Under the pieces are notes generated by a model. It did no database searches. It was not told the origin of the DNA and was given only the letters and a program-made list of their open reading frames with translations. Below, piece by piece: positions 8,426 to 16,961 of a stretch of DNA of 64,000 nt. How positions within the stretch are numbered: position 1 is the stretch's first letter; every line of letters begins with the position of its first letter. Source of the stretch: Hymenobacter convexus. GTDB taxonomy: Bacteria > Bacteroidota > Bacteroidia > Cytophagales > Hymenobacteraceae. The stretch spans positions 62,001-126,000 of the forward strand of contig NZ_JAUQON010000011.1 of the NCBI RefSeq assembly GCF_030580955.1, read 5' to 3'. The translations under genes were made by a program, and so were the position numbers.

Positions 8426-9508
8426 TCACCTATTTTGCTCAACATAATTAGCAATCAGCACGGGCTTTGGCAGTGTTTCAATCTCGGCCAGCGAATAAGC
8501 CCGCAGCCCCAAATCGTGCAGCGTTGCTTCAGGCAACGGTTTTGCCAGAGTCATCGGGTAGAAGTGCACCTCTAGTTTCTGGTGGCTCAGTACGTGGCGG
8601 TAAGCGGCGCTGGGTTCGGCGACCTGACTAGTGTCTAAGGTAGCACCAAGCGCGTCGAGGTGGCGGCTCAACTCCGCCGCTGGCAACTCCGCCACGGTGG
8701 TTTCGGCTAAGGCAAAGTCGTAGAGGCCCTGCCAGATGTCCTTCTCGCGCCGCTCCCGCAGGTAGGTTTGCTCACCGTGGCGCAGCACGAAGTAGTGGAA
8801 GTAACGCGTCCGCGCCGCCTTCGCCTTGCTCTTCACCGGCAACAGTGCCACCTGCCCATGCTGAAACGCCCAACAGGTACTTTGCAGCGGGCAAAACAAA
8901 CAGTCGGGCTTGGCCGGCGTGCACTGAATGGCCCCAAACTCCATAATGGCCTGGTTGAAATCGGCCGGTGCGGTGGCGGGAATGTGCTGGTCAGCCACCG
9001 CCTGAAACTCCTTGCGCGAGCTGGGCGCCGCGATATCCGAATGCAGCCCGAAAATACGGGCCAGCACCCGGTATACGTTGCCATCGAGCACCGCCACGGC
9101 CTCATCAAAGGCAAAGGAGGCAATAGCCGCAGCCGTATAAGGTCCGATGCCGCGCAGCTTCAGCAGCTCCGCGTAGTTATCCGGGAATTTGCCGCCGTAT
9201 TCGGCTACCACCTGCTGGGCGGTGCGGTGCATGTTGCGGGCCCGGGAGTAGTAGCCCAGGCCCTGCCAGTAGCGCAGCACCTCGGCTTCGGGCGCGGCGG
9301 CCAAGTCCTGCACCGTGGGGTAGGCCGCCAGGAAGGTGTTATAGTAGGGGAGGCCCTGAGCCACACGGGTTTGCTGCAAAATCACTTCCGACAGCCAGAT
9401 GGCGTACGGGTCGCGGGTGTGGCGCCAAGGCAGGTCGCGGTGGTAGCGCGGGTACCACGCCAGCAGGGCCGAGGCCAGAAAGGAAGGATGGGAGAGGGTT
9501 TTTGTCAA
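8426..9508 (-). CDS. mutY: A/G-specific adenine DNA glycosylase
   Basis: Removes adenine mispaired with 8-oxoguanine in base-excision repair. All key residues are present: catalytic Glu41 in SEVILQQT, the helix-hairpin-helix LRGIGPYTA (about 118-126), catalytic Asp142 in VLDGNVYRV, and a [4Fe-4S] ligand set Cys196-x6-Cys203-x2-Cys206-x5-Cys212. These positions match E. coli MutY within a few residues. The C-terminal NUDIX-like 8-oxoG recognition domain covers about 230-350. It is divergent from the HU gene and heads the mutY-ssb-gldD series. Confidence 0.96.
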   Translation of the reverse strand: MTKTLSHPSFLASALLAWYPRYHRDLPWRHTRDPYAIWLSEVILQQTRVAQGLPYYNTFLAAYPTVQDLAAAPEAEVLRYWQGLGYYSRARNMHRTAQQVVAEYGGKFPDNYAELLKLRGIGPYTAAAIASFAFDEAVAVLDGNVYRVLARIFGLHSDIAAPSSRKEFQAVADQHIPATAPADFNQAIMEFGAIQCTPAKPDCLFCPLQSTCWAFQHGQVALLPVKSKAKAARTRYFHYFVLRHGEQTYLRERREKDIWQGLYDFALAETTVAELPAAELSRHLDALGATLDTSQVAEPSAAYRHVLSHQKLEVHFYPMTLAKPLPEATLHDLGLRAYSLAEIETLPKPVLIANYVEQNR

Positions 9509-9557
9509 AATTTTGAAAGAGAATAAATTGGGCCCAGCCTTTGTTTAGGAGGGTACA

Positions 9558-9588
9558 TTGGTAAAACCAAAAAATGGGGTTACCTTTG
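9558..9588 (+). promoter_or_regulatory. Bacteroidota-type promoter of the HU gene
   Basis: TACCTTTG at 9581-9588 is an exact match to the -7 consensus TAnnTTTG. A TTG lies at 9558-9560, with a 20-base spacer, as the -33 element. This predicts a transcript start near 9595 and a leader of about 100 bases. Confidence 0.65.
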
Positions 9589-9697
9589 TGGCCCCAATTC
9601 GAGGGCGAACCGCCTGCCAGGCAAAGGCTTACGCTGGAATTCGGGATTTTTTTGCCTAAAAACGTAATTTTTTCAACCACCTAAGTACCATACCAAC

Positions 9698-10006
9698 GTG
9701 ACTAAAGCTGAGGTAATCGCCGAAATCTCCACGAAGACCGGCATCGAGAAAGCAGACGTATTGATGACTGTTGAAGCTTTCTTCAAAGTCGTGAAAGATT
9801 CAATGACGGAAGGCAACAACATTTATGTTCGCGGCTTCGGCTCGTTCGTCAACAAAAAACGCGCCCGGAAAGTGGCTCGTAACATCTCGAAAAACACTTC
9901 CCTCATCATCGAGGAGCACTACATCCCGAGCTTCAAGCCGTCGAAGACTTTCGTTGCTAAAATCAAAAACAGCAAGAAAGTGAAAGCTACGGCTGCTAAA
10001 GCTTAG
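9698..10006 (+). CDS. HU/IHF-family DNA-binding protein
   Basis: Small, basic nucleoid protein of 102 residues that bends DNA as a dimer. It starts with GTG at 9698, which gives the family N-terminus MTKAEVIAEISTKTGIEK. The DNA-binding arm motif FVNKKRARKVARNI is intact and a lysine-rich tail (KNSKKVKATAAKA) follows. Codon use is less GC-biased than in its neighbours, typical of a highly expressed gene. It begins the HU, TPR, small basic protein, rng series, which is conserved in many Bacteroidota. Confidence 0.95.
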   Translation: MTKAEVIAEISTKTGIEKADVLMTVEAFFKVVKDSMTEGNNIYVRGFGSFVNKKRARKVARNISKNTSLIIEEHYIPSFKPSKTFVAKIKNSKKVKATAAKA

Positions 10007-10067
10007 TCTATCAACGATTAACTGTTAGTGGTTGTCCCGGCCATCGGCCCACAACCACTGAAGAATT

Positions 10068-10124
10068 GCCGGCCGCGCCGCCGGTGTCTTTCCCGCGAGG
10101 GAAAGCCCGGCGGCCGGCTTTTTT
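10068..10124 (+). terminator. Terminator after HU
   Basis: GCCGGCCG... at 10068 pairs with ...CGGCCGGC ending at 10118, followed by six T residues. A second hairpin (AGTGGTTGT / ACAACCACT, 10027-10059) lies immediately before it. Confidence 0.75.
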
Positions 10125-10130
10125 CAGCCC

Positions 10131-11057
10131 ATGGCTACAACGTCCCGTTCCGCATCGCATCAATTGGTTGTCCTCGCTGCCGCGCTCGCGCTGGTAGGAG
10201 GGCTTTTTGTGTTGCCGAAAGGCATCATGAAGCCCAAGGAAAGCCGCTCGGAACTGAACAAGGACGCCGCCGCCACGGCCAACCGTGACGGTGGCGGTTC
10301 CAAAACCAACGGCTCCAAAACCGAGTCTTCCTCGGGACCGGTGCCGGCCACGGCTACGGACAATAATGGCCCTAACGCTGCCGCACCACACACCACCACT
10401 ACTGCCCCGCAGCGTCAGGAAATAAACCGGCTGTTGCAGGAATACAACGCCGCTCCCAATGCTGCCGCCAAAGCTGCGGTGGCCACTAACCTGGCCCGCC
10501 GCTACAACAACGTGGAGCGCTTCGACAGCGCCGGTTACTACCTGGAGCAAGTAGCGCTGGCCAAGCCTTCTGCCGCCAACTGGCAGCAGGCCGCCGACGC
10601 TTATTACCAAGCCTTCAGCTTCGCGGCTACCGATGAGCGGGTGAAACTGCTCGGCGGCAAGGCGCGTGAGCTGTATGCCAAGGTGCTGAAGGAGCAACCC
10701 GGCAACCTCGACGCCAAAACCAACCTCGGCATGGCCTACATGGCCTCCGACAACCCCGTGCAGGGCGTTACCTACCTGCGCGAAGTGCTGGAAGTTGACC
10801 CCCGCAACGAGAAAGCCCTGTACAACATGGGCATTCTGGCCGTGCAAAGCAACCAGTTCGACAAGGCCGTGAAGCGTTTCCAGGATTTGGTGAAAGTCAA
10901 TCCGAAAAACGTGAACGGCCAGTTTTATCTCGGCGTAACTTTGGCCCGCACCGGTGCCAAAGCCGAAGCCAAGCAGGCGTTTCTCGCCGCCAAAAGCCTC
11001 AGCAACGACCCGGCGCTGGCGGCTTCGGTGGACGAAGAAATTGCCAAATTGAAATAG
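10131..11057 (+). CDS. Membrane-anchored tetratricopeptide repeat protein
   Basis: 308 residues. An N-terminal hydrophobic segment (LVVLAAALALVGGLFVLP, about 10-28) serves as anchor or signal. A low-complexity Asn/Ser/Thr/Gly/Pro linker runs to about residue 95. TPR-like helices then cover about 100-305 (for example NLDAKTNLGMAYMASDNPVQGVTYLREVLEVDPRNEKALYNMGILAVQ). TPR proteins of this type commonly lie between HU and RNase E/G genes in Bacteroidota; the molecular role is unknown. The start at 10131 directly follows the HU terminator. Confidence 0.85.
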   Translation: MATTSRSASHQLVVLAAALALVGGLFVLPKGIMKPKESRSELNKDAAATANRDGGGSKTNGSKTESSSGPVPATATDNNGPNAAAPHTTTTAPQRQEINRLLQEYNAAPNAAAKAAVATNLARRYNNVERFDSAGYYLEQVALAKPSAANWQQAADAYYQAFSFAATDERVKLLGGKARELYAKVLKEQPGNLDAKTNLGMAYMASDNPVQGVTYLREVLEVDPRNEKALYNMGILAVQSNQFDKAVKRFQDLVKVNPKNVNGQFYLGVTLARTGAKAEAKQAFLAAKSLSNDPALAASVDEEIAKLK

Positions 11058-11096
11058 CTACGACACAATCAATCACCAACTTAACCCCCAAGCATC

Positions 11097-11186
11097 ATGC
11101 CCTGCGGTAAAAAAAGAAAGCGTCATAAGATTGCCACCCACAAGCGCAAGAAGCGCCTGCGCAAGAACCGCCACAAGAAGAAGTAA
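11097..11186 (+). CDS. 29-residue basic ribosomal-protein-like peptide (AURKAIP1/COX24 type)
   Basis: The ATG at 11097 opens 29 codons reading MPCGKKRKRHKIATHKRKKR and then LRKNRHKKK before TAA at 11184-11186. More than half the residues are Lys or Arg. The KRKKRLRKNRHKKK tail resembles the AURKAIP1/COX24 C-terminal motif of mitochondrial ribosomal protein mS38 and of the short bacterial protein bS22. Such peptides are annotated in Bacteroidota genomes, and from memory they are nearly invariant. A role in the small ribosomal subunit is inferred from that similarity. The position between the TPR gene and rng fits an RNA-related job. Confidence 0.75.
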   Translation: MPCGKKRKRHKIATHKRKKRLRKNRHKKK

Positions 11187-11302
11187 GCCTCACGGGGCGT
11201 AGCGGCGGCCGGCAGTTTTCCTAACGGGAAGGGAGCCAGCCGCCTATCTCTCACGTAGCCTCCTGGGTGTGGCCGCGTTGGGCGCTTTTCCCGTGGCTCG
11301 CG

Positions 11303-11335
11303 AGGGAAGCCAGAACTTATGGTTCTGGCTTCCCT
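11303..11335. promoter_or_regulatory. Perfect 14-bp hairpin in the rng leader
   Basis: AGGGAAGCCAGAAC at 11303-11316 is the exact complement of 11322-11335, with a 5-base loop. Only a short T run (TTT) follows, so it may be a terminator for the preceding genes or a structure in the 5' leader of rng, 64 bases before its start. Confidence 0.6.
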
Positions 11336-11399
11336 TTGCCGGTTTCGGGGTAGTGCTGCGGCGGCATTGCCGGTGGGTTACTTTAACTAAATCAAGGCT

Positions 11400-13007
11400 T
11401 TGAGTAATGAATTAGTCATTAATTCTACTCAGGAAGGCGAGCGGATTGCGTTGTTGCAAGACAAGCGGCTGATTGAATACCATTTCGACCGCAACGACAC
11501 CAATTACTCAGTAGGCGACATCTTCCTGGGCACCGTGAAAAAGGTGATGCCCGGCCTGAACGCAGCATTCGTGGACATTGGCTACGAAAAAGACGCGTTT
11601 TTGCATTACGGCGACCTTGGCGAGCAGTACAACTCGTTCACGAAGTGGGCGCGCACCGTGCAAAGCGGCCGCGCCACCACCGCCGGCCTCGAAAAATTCA
11701 CGTTTGAACCCGTGCTCGACAAAGTGGGCAAGGCTGAAAACGTGTTTAAGAAGGGCCAGCAGATTGTGGTTCAGATTATTAAGGAGCCCATCTCAACGAA
11801 GGGCCCGCGCGTGAGCACCGACATTTCGATGGCCGGGCGCTACCTCGTGCTGATGCCGTTTTCGAACACCATCAGCGTAAGCAAAAAGATAGTGAGCAAA
11901 GCGGAGCGCGACCGGCTCAAGCGGCTCATTGCCAGCATCAAGCCCGACAACTTCGGTGTCATCATCCGCACCGTGGCCGAGGGCCGCGAGGTGGCCGAGC
12001 TGGACAAGGACATGCAGGATATGGTGGCGAAGTGGGAGCAACTCTACAGCACGCTGCGCACCGCCAAACCCAACGACAAGGTGCTGGGCGAGCTCGGCCG
12101 CACTTCGTCCATGCTCCGCGACATGCTGAACGAGTCCTTCGACAGTATCATGGTCGACGCACCGACGATGTACGAGGAGATGCGCGACTACATCCAAAAA
12201 ATCGCGCCTGATAAGCTCGGTTTGCTGAAGCTGCACAACTCGAAAATCAAGATTTTCGAGCAAACCGGCATTGAGAAGCAGTTGAAAACGCTGTTTGGCA
12301 AGACGGTAACCGTGCCCGGCGGCGGCTACCTCGTCATCGAGCACACCGAAGCCCTGCACGTCATCGACGTGAACTCGGGCAGCAAGAGCAACCAGGAAAA
12401 CGACCAGGAAGCTACCGCGCTGATGATTAACATGCTGGCGGCCAAAGAAGTGGCTCGGCAGCTGCGCCTGCGCGACATGGGCGGCATCATCGTGGTCGAC
12501 TTCATCGACATGCGCTCGGCCGAAAGTCGTAAGAAGGTGGAAGACGCCGTGCGCGACGTGATGAAGCACGACAAAGCCAAATTCACGGTGCTGCCCATCA
12601 CCAAGTTCGGTCTGCTGCAAATTACGCGTCAGCGCGTGCGGCCGGCTGAGAACATCGTGACCGGCGAGGTGTGCCCCACCTGCGGCGGCACGGGCAAGAT
12701 TTCGGCCTCCATCCAGGTGACGGACGACATCGACAACAGCATCGACGACCTGCTGGTGAACCAGAACCAGTCGGGTATCACGCTGTCGGTGCACCCGTTC
12801 CTGTACGCTTACTACACCAAAGGCCTGATTTCGCGCCAGATGAAGTGGTACCTCAAGTACTACAAGTGGGTGAAGGTGGTGAACGACAGCAGCCTGGGCC
12901 TCACCGACTACCGCATCGAAGATGAGCGGGGTGAGGAAATCCAGCTGCGTTCGTCGGCCGCCGCCATGAGCCGTTTGCAGGACCGTGAGGTTGAAATTGT
13001 GGACTAG
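11400..13007 (+). CDS. rng: Ribonuclease E/G family protein
   Basis: Endoribonuclease that cuts single-stranded AU-rich RNA and matures rRNA. The start is TTG at 11400, giving MSNELVINSTQEGERIALLQDKRLIE, the normal N-terminus. An S1 domain covers about residues 38-125 (VGDIFLGTVKKVMPGLNAAFVDIG). The catalytic DNase I-like region has HVIDVNSG and GGIIVVDFIDM with the metal-binding aspartates. The Zn-link is Cys425-Pro-Thr-Cys428 in CPTCGGTGK. Its length of 535 is RNase G size, without the RNase E scaffold tail. It is followed by a strong terminator. Confidence 0.95.
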   Translation: MSNELVINSTQEGERIALLQDKRLIEYHFDRNDTNYSVGDIFLGTVKKVMPGLNAAFVDIGYEKDAFLHYGDLGEQYNSFTKWARTVQSGRATTAGLEKFTFEPVLDKVGKAENVFKKGQQIVVQIIKEPISTKGPRVSTDISMAGRYLVLMPFSNTISVSKKIVSKAERDRLKRLIASIKPDNFGVIIRTVAEGREVAELDKDMQDMVAKWEQLYSTLRTAKPNDKVLGELGRTSSMLRDMLNESFDSIMVDAPTMYEEMRDYIQKIAPDKLGLLKLHNSKIKIFEQTGIEKQLKTLFGKTVTVPGGGYLVIEHTEALHVIDVNSGSKSNQENDQEATALMINMLAAKEVARQLRLRDMGGIIVVDFIDMRSAESRKKVEDAVRDVMKHDKAKFTVLPITKFGLLQITRQRVRPAENIVTGEVCPTCGGTGKISASIQVTDDIDNSIDDLLVNQNQSGITLSVHPFLYAYYTKGLISRQMKWYLKYYKWVKVVNDSSLGLTDYRIEDERGEEIQLRSSAAAMSRLQDREVEIVD

Positions 13008-13040
13008 CGTTTGGCCTATTCGTCGTTTGCCGCAACAAGC

Positions 13041-13077
13041 AAAAGCCCCAGCCTCGTGAGAAGCTGGGGCTTTTTGT
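13041..13077. terminator. Bidirectional terminator between rng and the barrel gene
   Basis: AAAAGCCCCAGC and GCTGGGGCTTTTT form a stem flanked by A and T runs, between two convergent stop codons. Confidence 0.88.
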
Positions 13078-13088
13078 TGGGTTAGTAT

Positions 13089-13781
13089 CTAGAACTTGAT
13101 ACCCAAATCGAGGCCAAATGAGCTATTCTTGATGGTGACGTCGGTAAAGTCGCGTTTGCTTTCGAAATAATGGTCGATGTCGACCAGGCCGCGGTGGTAA
13201 CCGATGCCGGCGAAAAGCTTGGTGCTGCTGCCCAGCGCGTATTCGGCACCGGCTCCTACCAAGGCGTCGGCGTCGAAGAAGTACACGTAGTCGCCGGCTT
13301 TGTTTTCGGTGCCGGTGGCAGGGTCGGTGTAGAACTTACTGCTATTGATGCGAGTGCCGATGGGCACATTCAGCGAGCCGCCAACCTGGAAGTAGAGCCG
13401 CGTAGCCGGCGCGATTTCGTTGGTGAAAAGCTTGACGGAAAGCGGCACCTGCAGGTACTGCGTGCTCATTTTGTAAGAAGTCTGGAAGGCATTGCCTACG
13501 CCGTTGCCATTGTTATAGAAGTCAGTATAGCGCACGGTGCCGCCTTTGCCAGCCAGTTCGAGGCCGGTGCTGAAGGCGTAATTTTCACCGAAGAAGTAAT
13601 CAACTACTAAGCCACCGCTGAAACCAAGCTGGCTGCCGTCGCTGGCGAAGCCATTTTTGGACGTTGATTCAGCCCGCAGGCTGGTGATGGTAGGCGAGAC
13701 TTTTAGTCCGATTTCGACCTGGGCCGAAGCGGTGCCAACGGTGGCGGCGAGGACGAAGGCGGCAAGGAATATCTTTTTCAT
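13089..13781 (-). CDS. Outer-membrane beta-barrel protein (PorT-like family)
   Basis: 230 residues starting at ATG 13781 (MKKIFLAAFVLAATVGTASA, cleaved before QVE). The mature chain alternates short amphipathic strands typical of the 8-strand Bacteroidota barrel family: EIGLKVSPTIT, QLGFSGGLVVDYFF, YAFSTGLELAGKGG, YLQVPLSVKLF, LYFQVGGSLNVPIG, and a terminal strand ending FGLDLGIKF with the C-terminal Phe expected for BAM recognition. The specific role is unknown. The gene is divergent from gldB, separated by 79 bases. Confidence 0.85.
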   Translation of the reverse strand: MKKIFLAAFVLAATVGTASAQVEIGLKVSPTITSLRAESTSKNGFASDGSQLGFSGGLVVDYFFGENYAFSTGLELAGKGGTVRYTDFYNNGNGVGNAFQTSYKMSTQYLQVPLSVKLFTNEIAPATRLYFQVGGSLNVPIGTRINSSKFYTDPATGTENKAGDYVYFFDADALVGAGAEYALGSSTKLFAGIGYHRGLVDIDHYFESKRDFTDVTIKNSSFGLDLGIKF

Positions 13782-13860
13782 ATGCACTGATACGGCTACT
13801 GCTGATGGAAACTACCGACTGCCGGTAGGTTTTGGCTAATTTTACGCCAAAGTAACGCGC

Positions 13861-14892
13861 GTGAATACGAATAATTTTGCCTGGCGGCGCTGGCTGCCCC
13901 TGTTTTTAGTAGGAAGCCTCGGCCTGTCTGCCTGTAAGAAGGGGCCCGCCGAAGGCTGCCGCGACGACGCTGCGGCCGATGCCCCGGCGATGTCCGTGAA
14001 GCTGAAGCGCTTGGAACAGCCCTTCTTCGCCATCAAGACGCCGGCTGATGCCCAGCAGTTTATGGGTGCAAATCCAGCCTTTGCACGGTATTATCTGCAA
14101 CGCCAGCCGGCCAATGAAAAAGAGCTCGAAAGCAGCCTGGTGCAGCTGGCAACCAATGGGGCATTGCAACAGCTGGGGCGCGAAACAGCGGCGGCTTTTC
14201 CCGATAGCGCGGCCCTGCGGCACGATTTGGGCGAGGTGTTTCGGCGGGTTCATCATTATTTCCCCGATTTCCGGGTGCCTCCGGCCAACACGTACGTTAG
14301 CGGCTTTCTGGCGAAGGATATTTATGTGAACGACAGCTTGTTAGTAATGAGCCTAGACTGGTTCGTGGGGCCGAAGGCCAGCAAGCGGCCCGATTTGCCG
14401 CAGTACATGCTGCGCCGTTACACACCCGCCGGGCTGATGCCGCTGCTGGCGCACAACGTGTCGAGTAAATACAACCGCCACGAGTTAACGGCCAATACGA
14501 TGCTTGACGCTATGGTGCATGAAGGCAAGGCCCTCTACTTCGCCAGCCAGATGCTTCCCTGCACCCCCGATTCGCTGCTGATGGGCTATACCAAGCGTGA
14601 AATGGTGGGCTTGGAAGCCAACGAGCCCCGCGTATGGGGCCACTTTCTGGAAAAGAACCTGCTGTATTCTACCACGCCTTTCTTACTGCAGAAGTACGTA
14701 GGCGAACGACCTAACGTGCCTGAAATCGACAAAACCTGCCCCGGCCGCGTGGGCCAGTGGGTGGGCCTGCAAATCGTGCGTAAGTACGTGGAACTGCACC
14801 CCGATGTGACCCTGGGCCGCCTGATGGCTGAGAAAAACGCCCAGCGCATTCTGAATGAGTCGCACTACCGGCCCATGCACGAATCGAAATGA
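13861..14892 (+). CDS. gldB: Gliding motility lipoprotein GldB
   Basis: 343 residues, GTG start at 13861. The signal ends in the lipobox LSAC (Cys25), so this is a lipoprotein. The GldB signature is clear: YVSGFLAKDIYVNDSLLVMS, LPQYMLRRYTPAGLMP, DAMVHEGKALYFASQMLPCT, DSLLMGYT, and CPGRVGQWVGLQIVRKYVE. GldB is essential for gliding in F. johnsoniae; the region looks like a degenerate Zn-peptidase fold, but no function has been proven. gldC, which is adjacent to gldB in F. johnsoniae, is not present here. Confidence 0.92.
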   Translation: MNTNNFAWRRWLPLFLVGSLGLSACKKGPAEGCRDDAAADAPAMSVKLKRLEQPFFAIKTPADAQQFMGANPAFARYYLQRQPANEKELESSLVQLATNGALQQLGRETAAAFPDSAALRHDLGEVFRRVHHYFPDFRVPPANTYVSGFLAKDIYVNDSLLVMSLDWFVGPKASKRPDLPQYMLRRYTPAGLMPLLAHNVSSKYNRHELTANTMLDAMVHEGKALYFASQMLPCTPDSLLMGYTKREMVGLEANEPRVWGHFLEKNLLYSTTPFLLQKYVGERPNVPEIDKTCPGRVGQWVGLQIVRKYVELHPDVTLGRLMAEKNAQRILNESHYRPMHESK

Positions 14893-14940
14893 AGAATGAA
14901 GACTAGCGTTTGCGCTCCTTCATAATTCTTCATTGATACC

Positions 14941-16143
14941 ATGCACATCGCCGTTTTCAGCCAGTATCATACCAGTCCCGATTGTCCGGCTACTAGCCGA
15001 CACTACACACTACTGGCGCATATTGCGAAAACGCACCGGGTGACACTCCTGACCACGCCTGCCTGGCGCAGCCAGCAACTGACACATGAGTTTCCGTGGG
15101 TACCGGCCGGGGTGGAAATCCGGGAGGCTAACATTCCATACGACAACAAAATGGGGCCGGCCCGCCGGGCCTTGTCTTTTGCGCAGTATGCCGCTTGGGC
15201 CGTACGGGAGGGGCTGAAAATTGACAAGCCGGACGTGATTTGGGGCATCAGCACGCCGCTTACGGCGGCTTGGGCGGCGGCGCAGGTGGCACGCTGGCGG
15301 CGGGTGCCGTGGGTGTTTGAAGTGCAGGACTTGTGGCCGTCGTTTCCTATTGCGATGGGGGCAGTGCCCACGGCGCTGGCCCGGCAGCAGTTTTTTCGGC
15401 TCGAAAAGCGCTTGTACCAAAGCGCTCGGCACGTGCTGCCGCTTTCGCCCGATATGACGCGCTACGTGACGGATTTAGGTATTGATGCTGGCAAGGTGAC
15501 CACCGTGCTGAACGGCACCGACCTCGATTTAGCCGCCCGTGCCACGCCCGAAACCGTCGAGCATTTGCGGCAGAAACACGATTTGGCGGGCAAGCAAGTC
15601 ATTCTGTATGCTGGCACCTTCGGGCGGGCCAATGATATTCCCACGCTGGTAGCGGCGGCCGAAGCCATAGCAGCTACCGAAACAAACACCGTGTGGCTGT
15701 TTCTGGGCCACGGGTTTCACGAGCCGCTGATTGCGGCGGCGGCGGAGCGCTGGCCGGGGCGCATCCAGTTGGTGGGCGGGCAGGCGCGGCACCAGGTTTT
15801 CGGCTGGTTTGCACTGGCGGCGGTATCGGTGGTGTCGTTTCTGGATTTGCCGGTGCTGGATAGTAACTCGCCCGCTAAGCTCTACGACTCGCTAGCGGTG
15901 GGCACACCGGTCGTGGTTACGAACCGGGGCTGGACCAAAGCGCTGGTGGAGCAGCACGGCTGCGGCTGGTACGTGCCCGCTGGCAATACCGAAGCCCTGA
16001 CCGCTCAGCTAGGCCAAGCGCTTATGCAGCCTGAATTGCTGATGCAGGCTGGGCAAAGGGGAAAATACCTTGCTCAAAAGTCCTTCGACCGCCAGCAGTT
16101 GGCTGCTGTTGTCCAGCAGATACTGGAAAAAGCGGCCCAATGA
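14941..16143 (+). CDS. Glycosyltransferase family 4 protein (WcaI/WbuB-like)
   Basis: 400 residues with the GT-B two-domain layout. The N-terminal acceptor domain begins MHIAVFSQYHTSPDCPATSRHY. The VPWVFEVQDLWPSFPIAMG motif is typical of the WbuB/WcaI subgroup. The C-terminal donor domain has VILYAGTFGRANDIPTLV, FLGHGFHEP and the nucleotide-sugar segment SPAKLYDSLAVGTPVVVTN. It probably transfers a sugar during surface polysaccharide or O-antigen synthesis. It lies 48 bases after gldB and may share its transcript. No other polysaccharide genes are nearby, so the substrate cannot be named. Confidence 0.88.
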   Translation: MHIAVFSQYHTSPDCPATSRHYTLLAHIAKTHRVTLLTTPAWRSQQLTHEFPWVPAGVEIREANIPYDNKMGPARRALSFAQYAAWAVREGLKIDKPDVIWGISTPLTAAWAAAQVARWRRVPWVFEVQDLWPSFPIAMGAVPTALARQQFFRLEKRLYQSARHVLPLSPDMTRYVTDLGIDAGKVTTVLNGTDLDLAARATPETVEHLRQKHDLAGKQVILYAGTFGRANDIPTLVAAAEAIAATETNTVWLFLGHGFHEPLIAAAAERWPGRIQLVGGQARHQVFGWFALAAVSVVSFLDLPVLDSNSPAKLYDSLAVGTPVVVTNRGWTKALVEQHGCGWYVPAGNTEALTAQLGQALMQPELLMQAGQRGKYLAQKSFDRQQLAAVVQQILEKAAQ

Positions 16144-16255
16144 TTTTGTGCCGGCCGCAAATGGGTTTGTACGGCCTTGTACCTTTAATTGAACTTTGTG
16201 TACTAAAAACAAGAACAGAATTAGGGTAGATAGTGCTTCTCAAGCTCCGCAGCGG

Positions 16256-16933
16256 TTAGCTTTCTGGCAGCGGAATATAAGCCGCGGCTTTGCCAAAATG
16301 CTTTTCGAAGTAGGCGCAGCTGGGTGCCAGCGGGCAACTGATGCATTTCGGCGAGCGGGCCACGCAGATGTAGCGGCCGTGCAGAATCAGCCAGTGGTGG
16401 GCCTTTGGAATCAGTTCTTCCGGGATATGCTTCACCAAGGCTTTCTCCACGGCCAGCGGAGTAGTAGCCGTTTTGGGCACGAGCCCGAGGCGGTGTGACA
16501 CCCGGAAGACGTGCGTATCCACCGCCATGGCGGGTTGATTGTAGATAACTGAAACTACCACGTTGGCCGTTTTGCGCCCCACGCCGGGCAAGCGCTGCAA
16601 CTCCTCAATCTGGCTGGGCACTTCGCCATCAAAATCTTCAGTGAGCATGCGGCCCAGGCCGGCTAGGTGCTTGGCCTTGTTGTTGGGGTACGAAACGCTG
16701 CGGATGAAGGGGAAGATGTCATCGGCCGTGGCGGCGCCGAGGTGCGCGGCCGTGGGGAACTGCTCTAGTAGCGCGGGCATTACGAGGTTCACGCGTTTGT
16801 CGGTGCATTGCGCACTTAGCACTACGGCTACAATCAACTCATACGGGGTGCCGTAGGCCAGCTCGGTTTTGGGCTCCGGGAAGTTGCTGGTGAAGTAGTC
16901 GAGGAAGTATTTGAATCGGTCGGCGCGGCGCAT
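16256..16933 (-). CDS. nth: Endonuclease III
   Basis: Bifunctional DNA glycosylase/AP lyase for oxidised pyrimidines. The ATG at 16933 (MRRADRFKYF) is chosen over the upstream in-frame start because the family begins there. Catalytic Lys121 lies in the helix-hairpin-helix LPGVGRKTANVV, and Asp139 in AVDTHVFRV. A [4Fe-4S] set Cys190-x6-Cys197-x2-Cys200-x5-Cys206 is intact. Positions agree with E. coli Nth within three residues; length is 225. A long palindromic element lies 28 bases upstream of the start. Confidence 0.95.
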   Translation of the reverse strand: MRRADRFKYFLDYFTSNFPEPKTELAYGTPYELIVAVVLSAQCTDKRVNLVMPALLEQFPTAAHLGAATADDIFPFIRSVSYPNNKAKHLAGLGRMLTEDFDGEVPSQIEELQRLPGVGRKTANVVVSVIYNQPAMAVDTHVFRVSHRLGLVPKTATTPLAVEKALVKHIPEELIPKAHHWLILHGRYICVARSPKCISCPLAPSCAYFEKHFGKAAAYIPLPES

Positions 16934-16961
16934 GGGGCGAAAGTAGGTGCTCCACAAAAGT

